A stretch of 64,000 bases of DNA from Lepas anatifera (taxonomy: Eukaryota > Arthropoda > Thecostraca > Lepadidae): NCBI GenBank assembly GCA_034440635.1, contig JAOTON010001924.1:1-64000 (forward strand), in the 5' to 3' direction. This document shows positions 54,325 to 64,000 of the stretch, one piece after another. The position numbers and the translations under genes were made by a program. The notes under the pieces are model-generated. The model had not been told where the DNA came from. It was given only the letters and a program-made list of their open reading frames with translations, and did no database searches. Within the stretch, counting starts at the first letter, position 1. The number at the start of each line of letters is the position of its first letter.

Positions 54325-56600
54325 CTTGTTTCATCCATTTCAGGTCAGGTCACGAGGGTAGGTCAAGTAACCTCAACAGAAAAATTAAGGCTGCCACCGT
54401 TTTGGCAAGTATTAACACGAGCGGTGGAGGGGACCCCCTAAAGACCCGTTTTCCTCTAATGACCCGGCCTAAAATCCCCCAACATATTTTGCAATAGTGG
54501 CCGGGGAACCATTTACCACCGGAAACGCTATTCTGCTACATTTGAGAGATTTTATAAGCAAGTCGATTGGTGAAAGAATTTTGAAAATCGGTGGGTAATC
54601 GTTTTTCTTAGGCTTCCAAAGTCAGACCTATATTTTAAGACCGTCGCAATGGTGCGGTCGCACCAGTTCGTCTGCACTGTAAACCGAGCGGTGACGCAAT
54701 AACGCCATAAAATCGGACTATATGTCAAGGCCATCCCACAAGAAGCTCAAGGTCACAGTGCAAGGTCATGGACATTGTCGTTATTCAGTATGACGTATGT
54801 TATGTTATGACTTGATAGTTAAGGCTACTAAATGGCAAGGTCAACGATCATAGGTCTTTTTTCCAGGTCAAGCTCTCATTTCCCGTCCAAAGGCTGCTAT
54901 GATTACAGTTATATCGTACATTGCTGAGCATGTGTTATATTGTTACGTCATAAGTCAGTGACCTTAAATGAAATTAACCTCAAACATTTAGAGAATATTG
55001 TTTGGGACTCTATGACCTTAGTCCGCTTTAGTGTATTCCCGGCTTTTTCCTGCATAATCACGGAATTTCACATGCATAATCACGGTGTGCGTGCGTGTGT
55101 ACGTGCGTGTGTGTGCGCGTGCGCGTGCACTAATTCTTGAACTGTGATAAATGCATCTGTGTGCATGCATGTATGCTACACCCTTAAGTGTAGTACCTGT
55201 GCTCTCTCCGAATGTTACTAGTTTCACTATTATTTTCGGGGAGAGCGCAGGAAATCAACAAACTCTTACCATTAAGGAAAAAACTCATCGCAGACAAAAG
55301 AACGCAATAGGGCTCCAGCACGGCCAAGATTTGACCTAAGCGACCTCATATGATTGCCTTAAAGATATCGACTTAAGTCAGTGAGCCTTAGGTATAATAT
55401 AGATCATGATCGCCCCACATGCCCCAACACAGGTGTGTTTCTAAGCCTCTTGATTTTTTATCTCTGTGGAGACTCCTGAGAACTATATTATTTTGTTTGC
55501 TAAATAGTTTTTTGGGTCCTTAGGATTCCCGTCTCTTCCACTGCGTGTAAAGGCCAGACCCCTCTCCACTCCGCGTCTTAACCCGCACCCCATTGGGGTC
55601 CGGTGTCACCTTTGCCCCACCGGGTCATTGATGCCCCCTCCCCCTCTAACTACGAAAATATGGGGATCGGCGCAAATCTGCCTAGTGCACTGGAATCCTC
55701 GTATGACTTCAGTATGATTTCACTTTATATGTTTAAGCGCTCAAGTCAATGACTTTGCCTCCAGAGGTCAAGTTGGGTCACGATAGGCTATTTCCACTAA
55801 AATATGCAATGCTTAAGCCTGGGCATAACTCTCATTCCATTAGAGTTATTGAGATCTGGTAAAGTAAATTTGAGAGGAAAATGACAGTGCTTTATTCACT
55901 ATGTGGAACGTAATGACCTCCTGCCAGTGGTTTGACCTTCAGAGGGCACCTCTTGACCTGAGGTCACGAAATGTCAGAAAGTGACGTTGCTGTACCTATA
56001 TTGAATTAAATCCCGTGACAAGACATAAACGGCGACGTTCAATTCAGTGCTTTAGCTTGATTAGGTCAAAAGTTATCCTTAAAATACTGTTTTTTATTCC
56101 TGATAACGTGATGACCTCAGACGAGTCAAAGGGTAAATATCTCCCCTTGAATCCGTCAAACGGTGGCAAAAAATGTTTTTCTGAGAAATTTGGGCTTTTT
56201 CAATCCTTTTAGTGCCTTTTAGATCATGAGACAATTTTTCCCAACCTTTTCCTATGCAAGAGGTCACCTCGTGGCCTGACTCCAGGTCTCTAAATCGAAA
56301 AATTCTGGATATACATTTTATACTCCCTGAGGGGTGGGTCTTTAAGTGTAAAAATTTTCAAACGAATCGGTCTAGAAGTGTGCCTATTATAGAATTCAAA
56401 CGCTGAAGTAAGGTGACCTTGTTTGGCCTCACTTGGAGACCTCACCTAGTGTGCCCCGAGGTAAAACATTTCAGGGATGGGGAAAATGATGGAGTGAGAG
56501 GTATACTCCTCAGCTGTGGTGCTGCACCTCGTCGTTTTTTCTGTTATTCTGAAAAAAAATTGGGGGGCATCGATGGCTCCGGTGAGGCGAGAGTTAATAA
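54325..56600. repeat. AGGTCA-rich dispersed repeat, copy D
   Basis: Begins caggtcaggtcacgaggg. It includes a 54560-55540 section shared with 46540-47290 and then a section matching 17.85-18.9 kb (for example gacctccagaggtcaag). It ends ggcgagagttaataa at about 56600. A short GT-rich purine-pyrimidine run (gtgcgtgcgtgtgtacgtgc) lies at about 55085-55130. Confidence 0.7.
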
Positions 56601-57927
56601 ACTTATTGCTTGTTTATTTCGTTTCTTAAAGGTATTGATTAATGTTTTTTACTGGTTTATGGCGTTAGTATTTTATTCCAAATATGATAAAACCTATTTC
56701 TGACACGTATGGTGAAGAGCAGATTCCACCCATCTCCACGTTTTCATGGGATATCTCCTAAACGAATTGCGATAGGCTTCTGAAACCTTCTGCGTTTTCC
56801 TAAAAAATGAGCAGCCTTTTTTCTCAAGTTTTGGGAAAAAATATTTACCAAGGGCGGAGCCATGGCTCAGTATTTAGTCATGTTTTATTTTCATGCTCAT
56901 GTGTTCTATTTGTATCAAAACCACCAGGAGCAATACTGTGAGAAGTTACAATGCTTGAATATTGTAACTATCCCTTCGCATTTGGCATCAGAGCATAAAG
57001 GCTGGGCAGTATAAAACTATCGATAGCTGAAGAACATGCTTACATGGCTCTTAGGTATTGGCAAACCCCACAGTCTTGATTTCCTGCATCCGCGTCTGAT
57101 GATTGTTTTGCATTGTATCACTTATTTCAATGTTAAAGATGTAATGCACTATCTTACGTTTACTGACCTATGCGAGAGAAAGCTGGTAAATATGTCTTCA
57201 CCATAAGCTTCTGACCCAGGAACCGCCAGTGAATATGAAATTTTTGCTTAACTGAGAAAGGTGACTACTTTGCATCGATTCTCTGTCAATACGTACAACA
57301 TTCTATATTAACCAAAGGGCCAAGAGTTGTGGAAAAACTAAGAAAACAGTAAAAAATGATATCCCTTACACACACACACACACCAGCACAAGTTTCAAAT
57401 TCTGCCCTTTCCCTTCTTTAAAGAGAGCTAAGAGTGAGGCAAGTCGATCTGACTTTGAATTTTTCAAATCAAGCCGGCAGATTTAGAGATCTTGGGGAGG
57501 GGGGAGGTGAGTCGGTCCCTCCAACAGGAATGCGCGATGTATTCTGTGATTTATATTTATGATATATGTGGTGACGCAGTGGATGTTGTTGAATATATAA
57601 GTGCGTTTGTCATGTCCTTTGCACCATTTTGAATACCTAACTCGAGGTGAAGAATCCCTTTTAATGAATAGGGGTGGCTGGGAGCCGGACAAGAATAGGG
57701 TTCAAGCGCAGGGCCTATGGTTGTTTACTGCCTACAATCAGTTTCAGGACCATCCCGGTCCGAATTTCAAGTAGAAGATAAAACAAAATTTACACCTATC
57801 TATAGGCAGACGAAAAATGCAAAATATTTTATTTCTCAGCTTTTGTCGTCTCCCCTCTCTCTCTCTCTATCTCTCTCTCTCTCTCTCTCCTCTCTCTCGC
57901 TCTCTCTCGCTCTCTCTCTCTCTCCTC

Positions 57928-57960
<33 letters not shown>

Positions 57961-59084
57961 ATTTGATGACGTCATATCACGAAAAATTAATGGTCGTCAT
58001 GAACACAGTCAAAACTCATCCACTGCTCTTTTTCTTGTTCTCTTTCATGTGTGAAGCCTGCATAAATTGATTGTGTGCATTGTGTTGCATACAACCACTT
58101 GAGGTGAAGGAAATCGGTTGGGTAATTATAAAGTTAGGAAAGGGCTTAGCCCTCTGCCCTCTCTTCCCTGAGCCCAATACGTTACAATTCAAACGGTCTG
58201 TGTATGGGACATGCCAGGGGTGTTGATTTGCGAAAATAATAAGGGGTGCCCAAAATTGAAGCAGGAAAATTGCAATTACCACCATCTGAAAGGAGATAGC
58301 ATAATATCATCTTTGTTTTAGGCATCACACAGTCTTTTTGAATCCTAAGAAACAATGATACAACTTAAAATAACAATAGAAATTGAACTGTATTTCAACA
58401 CTAACTTGATATCTCATCCTGGGTGCCCAGACAGTCCCAAAGAGAAATAGGTTTACAGCCCTGCATGGTAGTGCTCATTAAATTCTGCGCAACAACCCAC
58501 TGCTGCTTTATTTAGAAATCGTTCAGCTACCGTTTCCACTTACATGTGCCGCGCTATAAAGATTTCACAATAAGATTTTAAACATTTTGAACATACAAAA
58601 ACCCAGCCGTTAAAAACCGTCTCCGCTCCAAAAAATTTAATAAGCGTTGCTTCATGTTTCATTATTGTCCTCTCCCAGCCTCGTATCAAAATTCTAGTAC
58701 GCAATATTGTTTCGGTCAGTACGAAAGTTTTGGCCTGAAAAATCAACATCTACCAACAGAGGAATTTCTTTCGCTTGGATTCGCCCTTTCAATGCTTGAC
58801 ACTACTTGTGAAGTCACCCACTGCCTCAATTCCACCAAATTAGGTATAATGCAAATGCTGCAAGAGTTGAACGCCTTGATCTAACAACGGTACATAATTT
58901 TTTTCCAAAATAATTATAAACAATAACTAACTAGAAACGGCGACGTCACTCGGGATATTAACAGTGGAGTATTATAGCATAGAAACCTATGTTATAGGCC
59001 TAAAGATAGAAAATCGGACTAATGTCTAATGTTGCATATGCATGAAATGTCGGATAGGCGTGTATGTCTCATGCACCGTGTGTG
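56601..59084. other. Stretch without recognised gene
   Basis: AT-rich sequence with a CT microsatellite (57852-57961) and a short (CA)n at about 57369-57382. ORFs at 57717-58070 and 58654-58884 match no family I know. Confidence 0.4.
57852..57961. repeat. (CT)n microsatellite
   Basis: About 110 bases of ctctct with a few interruptions. The overlapping Ser/Leu-rich ORF is a by-product. Confidence 0.95.
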
Positions 59085-59515
59085 CAGTGGCGGATCCAGG
59101 GGGGGGCAAAAAAGGCATTTGCCCCCAAATATGGAAAAGCTTGGGGCAAAACTATGTTTCCCCCAAAGCGATCGACCTCCTTTTTCCCCATTCCTTTTTA
59201 GTTTCTAAACAATATTTTGGTGCTTCAACTCTTATCTTAAAACAGAACCAGTTGAGTTCAGTGTAAATATTTGGCCTTGGATACATAGGCGGATCCGGGG
59301 GCAAGGGGGCACGTGACCCCCCGATCGACCCTCGGTGCCCCCTGAAAGGTCGGTGGCGCCCCCTGAAATGTCGCTTCCCACCCCCAGGATACGAAAGTCG
59401 GCGCCCACCTGATAGGTTTTGCCGGTCATAAGTGGCGCCCCCTGGTCCGGATGGTACCCCGCCCCCCCCGGGAAGGTGCCCCCTCCGATCGGCAATCCTG
59501 GATCCGCCTATGCTT
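59085..59515 (-). repeat. Dispersed ggcggatc repeat, two fragments
   Basis: The part at 59090-59290 is an inverted copy of 38085-38262. The part at 59283-59515 (from ggcggatccgggggcaaggg to ggcaatcctggatccgcc) matches fragments at 32.7, 35.2 and 45.5 kb. The flanking ggcggatc/gatccgcc text forms terminal inverted repeats. Confidence 0.65.
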
Positions 59516-62500
59516 GGATATGAAAACATTGACTTGAGCCTATTTTTTGATCCCATGACGTTTTTTTTCCTTTTTGCCTGAAATAACTTAATTTCTACCG
59601 GCAAGTTATATTGTAGCGCAATTTTACACTGTGTGACGTTTTTTTTGCTTCCCAACGTTGGTTTGCCCCCCCAAACCCACCGGCTAGATTCGTCATTGCG
59701 TGTGTGTTGTATTACTAATAAGTGTGTCAATTTTAAAAAGCCTTGAAAAGCTGCATCATCTACCCTGATACCGAAAAACACTATGGACTCGATATTGGTG
59801 CCTACAATTTTGTCCGCCAAGCATACTCATATACCAAACTCATTTTATGAACTCGCACTCATGTTTTTCCAGTGTTATCGGCACTGCACATTGCACAAAC
59901 GCCTAGCTCATATATCTACCCATGTGCATAGAATGTCTCCCACACCGGTCCCCCTCCCTCAGTCTACCACCAGGCACAACGAACACCAATTTCAACACCA
60001 CACATGTAGGCACTACAATCCGCCCACGACCCCTCCCCACCGAGGTTTGAACTTGTCGTCAGCGGCGCCCAGCGTGACCTCTGTAACCTCTGTGCCCGCA
60101 GGCAATCGCGGCTGCCGGCGAATGGCGGCCGCTGATTGGTGGAGGCGCGTTCACTTGTATCGTGAGAAATTCAGCGGATATTTCTCCATGAAAATGATAG
60201 AACTCTAAACCATGAACCAGGAGATTTATTACCGTTATGTTTTTCAAATATTTATAGCCATACCTTGCTCTCTATTGGCTTGATTATTTGCCACACCATC
60301 CAAGGCTGCTATTCGGTACAGGCGAGACGGTGGTAGTCAGCACAGGCTAGCCGGCGGCCGAGTTCGCTGAAGTCGGGAGTGTCGCGATGGGTTTCTGCTG
60401 AGTGGAGAGGATTGGGGCCCAGCCCCAAGGTAACCGAGGGAAGGAGGAAAGAGAAGTTCATAAATAGAAAACTTAACCGTCGGACGAGTTATAAAGAGTG
60501 AGGACTAGTAGGGAGCACTGCCGAAGTACAACCAGATAATATACCAGAAGAGGGAAACACGTGCTACTTTGCTCCGTGTTGGATGATGAAAAGGCACAAA
60601 ATCTCATTCAGGACTCGAAACATCATCGATGTTTATTGTCCATTATGTCTGAGAAGTCTTAGGTCAGATTCAGAATGCTCACTAGAGCGCTATGGAATAG
60701 GTATTTGTTGATACTTCCCTCTACTTACGTGCTTTATAAGGACTTTGCTTCACCTTTTGGTGGGGGTGCCCAAATCACCATTGGGAGCGTTGAGCACATC
60801 ATTGGGGGTGCCGAGGTACCCCAAAGAGATATAAATTCACACCCCTGGGACTTGTTACGAATGACAAGATAAGAGTATTTCCGAAATATTAGAGCTATTT
60901 ACCGGTAGGTCTCCTAAATACAGCCTCGGCAAAAATGTTATATTTTACCAAGATGAATATGCTTATCATCATTGCTCGCATGGCTCCTTTCTTTCCCAAG
61001 TGAACAGAAATTCAAGAAAATGGTATCATGCTTTAGCTGGCTCATGAGCGACTTCAGGTATGGCTGATGCCATTGGGGGGGTGGGGCAGTGGGACGAAAT
61101 TTCCCCCATTCTAAGATCGGGCAGAGCGAAAATGTTTAGTTTTGCTTCTCTTTATTGATTGATTATTCGGTTTTAGGAGGCGCGAACCTGCGTGGTCATA
61201 TAATACCCTTATGGCCCTCCTCTTCAGTAGTAAGGAGAAGTTATATTAAGAAGTAGAACGTGCTATCGAGACGCCACCGCTGTCCCCTGCGCTATGGCGG
61301 TAGCTCCAAGTGTGAACTATAGGGAGTCGACCATGGTGTGACGTCATGTGCCAATGACTTTGGATGATCTTGAACCCAAAGTTTCGAGCAACACTGTATG
61401 AAACCTTGCCCTTACGGCCGTATTCCCTTTCTTGTGGATCGGGGCCTATCTCCGCACAATTGTGGTACGCCCCAATAGATCACCAGCATAAAAGCTATTT
61501 TATACATTTTGTCAAAGTTACGGCAAGTGAGGCTTTGATATCTAATCTGTCAGAAGTTAGATGAATTATTAATTTCTTCCGCGGATTCTAATTTTTCCCC
61601 AGACGCCGAATTTTCCCGAGCAGAAAAGATCTGGTGGATTCTTACCACAGAGGAAATGACTATCCCTAAGGCACGGAATGGGTGGTTCAGGTGACAGATT
61701 GTTGAGTAATTCCACGACAGATCGACCAAAAAAATCTTGAAATAACACCCTACCTCTCAGATTTCTTTTAAACTTTGTCAATAGGGTTATCAAGGGCGTA
61801 GATTAACACAAGGGTAGTAAAAATTCATAGGAGTAACGGTTTTTTAGTTATTGCCCGAGGCACTTTTGGGTTTGCTGGAAAAACCCTTGTTTTCAAATGG
61901 TAATACCGCCCAGATTATCAGTAGGAACAGTATCGAGTTACATATTTTTGGAATTGCCTTAAATAAGGCAACAATGCTGTGGCATCAAATTTTGTAAAAA
62001 TTCAAATTACAAAAATATGTCACAAAAATAATTTTTAAAAATAATAATTCGGGATGTGGCCATAAAAAATTTTGACTTTTTATTTACTGAAATTAAAGCT
62101 CAATGCGTTTATGTTCAATACAGAAAGTTTTGGAAATATTATATTTTTGGTTTATTTTATATATATTTTTAAATAGGACCATTTTCTCCGATTTTTGTGT
62201 CTGACAGTACATTACAGAAAAAACTTTTTATTTGAATCCGATCAACTTACATACTGACACCACGGTGTTCAACACGAGCAAATACATTTCTATTTGTATG
62301 ACATGACCTGTGCCGGTACTTGAAAGAACACATTTTGTGTTATCTAACACTACTTTTCTAAATGAATCTCAGTTCAAAGGATAACGAATCTCAAGTTCTG
62401 TGAACGAAACGACATATTTTTTAATTGTATTTCCACTCCTCTGATACTGTAAATTCACATACCAGCGTGCGTACCGATGGTAAAAGCACATGAGATTTGG

Positions 62501-62539
62501 CATCGCACAAGCAAAAGTGGCAAGAAACATCAGTAATTA
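59516..62539. other. Stretch without recognised gene
   Basis: A GC-rich pocket at about 60050-60150 includes cccgcag|gcaatcgcggc, an acceptor-like site with an unrecognised frame. A LINE-type 3' end lies at about 61153-61225 (ttgattgattattcggtttt, then aggaggcgcgaacc), probably the tail of a - strand element. From 61800 the sequence is strongly AT-rich. Confidence 0.35.
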
Positions 62540-62545
62540 TTTATT
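62540..62545 (-). terminator. Candidate polyadenylation signal of the transposase-like gene
   Basis: AATAAA on the - strand, about 172 bases past the stop codon at 62717. Confidence 0.35.
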
Positions 62546-62716
62546 TTCACTCGAGCCTTCCGCTGACGGATTTATATTTGAACACTCAACACTAAATAGG
62601 TTGTAATCTGACATGGAAGACCTTACGCTAAATAATTAATGATGTGACGATATTCACAAGAGCACACTACCTTCAAACTGTGACCCTTCAGTGGGCAGAC
62701 TCACATATCTAGCCTT

Positions 62717-64000
62717 TTACGTCCTCCTCACTCGTACGCGCTTCCCAGCACTCATCGACAATATATCAAATGCGTGAAGTGAACAATCATCCAGCGGCAC
62801 AAACCGGTGGAAGCGCTGAGTGCCCTTCACTGTCACTGCCCGCGAAAACCTCTCCTGTAAGGACTTACGCACTGATATCACCCTTTCATTGCTTACGAAT
62901 TTGAAGATAATGTCAGATACAAATTCATCAGACAGAAATTCGTACATGGCTTCTGCCGTGACGATTTGACCACGCAGGGGGCGAGTGAGACTCACTCGCG
63001 CAGTGGCTCTTTTCACAGTGCCGCCGATCCCATCACACGCATTCTTTCCATGAGATGTGCCAAAGAAATGCCACTCACATTTAACATTGAAGTCCTGCTC
63101 ATGAAGACATATGTTTAGCAAGTTGAACCGGTTCTTATACTGAGCTGCGCATCCATCCGAGAAGTACACAATTCTCTTTAAGTCAGGAATGCGACCTTTC
63201 AGAGCCGGGAGCAGCTCCTGCAGGAATGCATGTACCATCGCGGTGTCATGTTTCAGCCCGTCAGAAATAAAACAGAAGCTCTGGTGCACGATTTGGTCAC
63301 CATCCCTGAAGTATGCCACGAATGGGTGGACAGTGGCCTGACTCTTGTCCCAATGCCAGCCCTGCACGGCGTCTTGCACTATAAATGAATGGTTCTCGGA
63401 AAAATCCCCAACCACCACTGCCTCTTCGTTTTGAACATTGCCTTTCAGCTCGCTAAACGTAGCACTCTGCGATTTCGAGACATAGTGATGTGTTTTAAGT
63501 TTCCAGATTGTTTCACACAGCTTTTCTAAGAAGCTGTCTCGCTCGTCCACTTCATGCAGCAGCTGGCAGCGATCAGTGCTCTTCCACTGTTGATACGTCA
63601 CCGTTTCGTCAAGTCGAATATCATCCTCCCATTCGTTTTCCAGGACCTTAATGAATGAGAGGATACCATCCTTACCAGGGCACTTCACACATTTCCCAAG
63701 CATGCAGTCCTCACGGTCGGAGTCACACACAGCCATGTCTATGAGGTCGTGATAAGAAAGGCCAACCACGCCCAGTGCATCCACCATAAGCTTGGCGTTC
63801 TGGTGGTATATACAAACACAGACGGTGTGTGTGCCACTGTGGCCAGGCAGCACGCAGTGTTTTGGCCGTAAGGCAGCGAATGAGGAGAATCCTACTGCAT
63901 TTTCTCCCTGAATTTCCATATACGATACGTATACCTCCCGCAAATTCCCTAAAACCAAACGTTTTTGTTTCTTCTCCTTTACACCATCCTCGTTTTTGAC
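62717..64000 (-). CDS. DDE-type transposase-like protein, N-terminus beyond the window
   Basis: The frame is open from the window edge (64000) to the TAA at 62717, 427 codons, so the N-terminus is missing. The apparent start at 63958 is a TTG, not an ATG. Numbering from that TTG, a Cys-rich part (C82, C85, C90, C93 in CMLGKCVKCPGK) is followed by three segments typical of an RNase H-like DDE core. These are VVVGDFSENHSF (D185), IVYFSDGCAAQYKN (D268) and SHGKNACDGIGGTVKR (D309). The spacing of 83 and 41 residues and the beta-strand context support D185, D268 and D309 as the metal triad. Many invertebrate genomes carry near relatives of this protein. I cannot name the superfamily with certainty. 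No frame damage is seen. It could be an active element or a domesticated gene. Confidence 0.7.
   Translation of the reverse strand, partial: VKNEDGVKEKKQKRLVLGNLREVYVSYMEIQGENAVGFSSFAALRPKHCVLPGHSGTHTVCVCIYHQNAKLMVDALGVVGLSYHDLIDMAVCDSDREDCMLGKCVKCPGKDGILSFIKVLENEWEDDIRLDETVTYQQWKSTDRCQLLHEVDERDSFLEKLCETIWKLKTHHYVSKSQSATFSELKGNVQNEEAVVVGDFSENHSFIVQDAVQGWHWDKSQATVHPFVAYFRDGDQIVHQSFCFISDGLKHDTAMVHAFLQELLPALKGRIPDLKRIVYFSDGCAAQYKNRFNLLNICLHEQDFNVKCEWHFFGTSHGKNACDGIGGTVKRATARVSLTRPLRGQIVTAEAMYEFLSDEFVSDIIFKFVSNERVISVRKSLQERFSRAVTVKGTQRFHRFVPLDDCSLHAFDILSMSAGKRVRVRRT

Noticed and set aside
57717..58070. A Ser/Leu-rich 117-codon ORF
   Set aside because: Most of it is the translation of a (CT)n microsatellite.
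63956..63958. Start of the transposase-like ORF at 63958
   Set aside because: The codon is TTG and the frame is open to the window edge, so the true start lies outside.

Overview
The window is eukaryotic nuclear DNA from an invertebrate animal. It has spliced metazoan genes with GT-AG introns and consistent phases, LINE, LTR and DNA-transposon remnants, tRNA-derived SINE heads, several kilobase-scale minisatellites and no operon structure. An arthropod, possibly a crustacean, is my best guess. It rests on the element families and protein style, not on a decisive marker.

Three host genes can be supported. (1) A COA8/APOPT1 homologue on the + strand (8515-8730 and 9469-9675), a mitochondrial cytochrome c oxidase assembly factor whose targeting exon is not found. 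(2) A ZFYVE21-like FYVE-domain gene on the - strand, assembled here from four exons (31287-31138, 25491-25266, 24592-24419, 19330-19188) whose phases and splice sites all agree. Its introns of about 5.6, 0.7 and 5.1 kb hold LINE fragments and minisatellites. (3) A secreted alpha-carbonic-anhydrase-like protein on the - strand (52308-51436), intact in one exon, but lacking two of the three zinc histidines and the proton-shuttle histidine. COA8 and ZFYVE21 are also close neighbours in human (14q32.33), so the first 31 kb appears to keep an ancient linkage.

The rest is mobile and repetitive. At 2.4-7.5 kb, two oppositely oriented elements with CCTAG...CTAGG ends sit in a 150-bp host repeat. One has been invaded by a 766-bp miniature LTR retrotransposon with 5-bp target duplications. 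At 25.7-30.7 kb (intron 1 of the ZFYVE21-like gene) lie a LINE derivative with a complete gag-like ORF1 but no ORF2, and the 3' end of a different LINE. Another LINE 3' remnant is at 35.4-36.0 kb. At 39.3-41.3 kb a roughly 0.87-kb duplication carries two foldback elements, one a 387-bp near-palindrome of 12-bp units. A dispersed family packed with AGGTCA/TGACCT half-sites occurs at 13.9, 17.0-18.9, 41.3-42.4, 46.3-49.0 and 54.3-56.6 kb. Minisatellites occupy 19.3-20.6, 33.6-34.3, 42.9-44.5 and 53.4-54.3 kb. The right edge holds a DDE-type transposase-like ORF (64000-62717, - strand) that runs off the window.

No functional link between the three host genes is visible. Most long ORFs elsewhere lie in repeats or GC-rich stretches and are not supported as genes.
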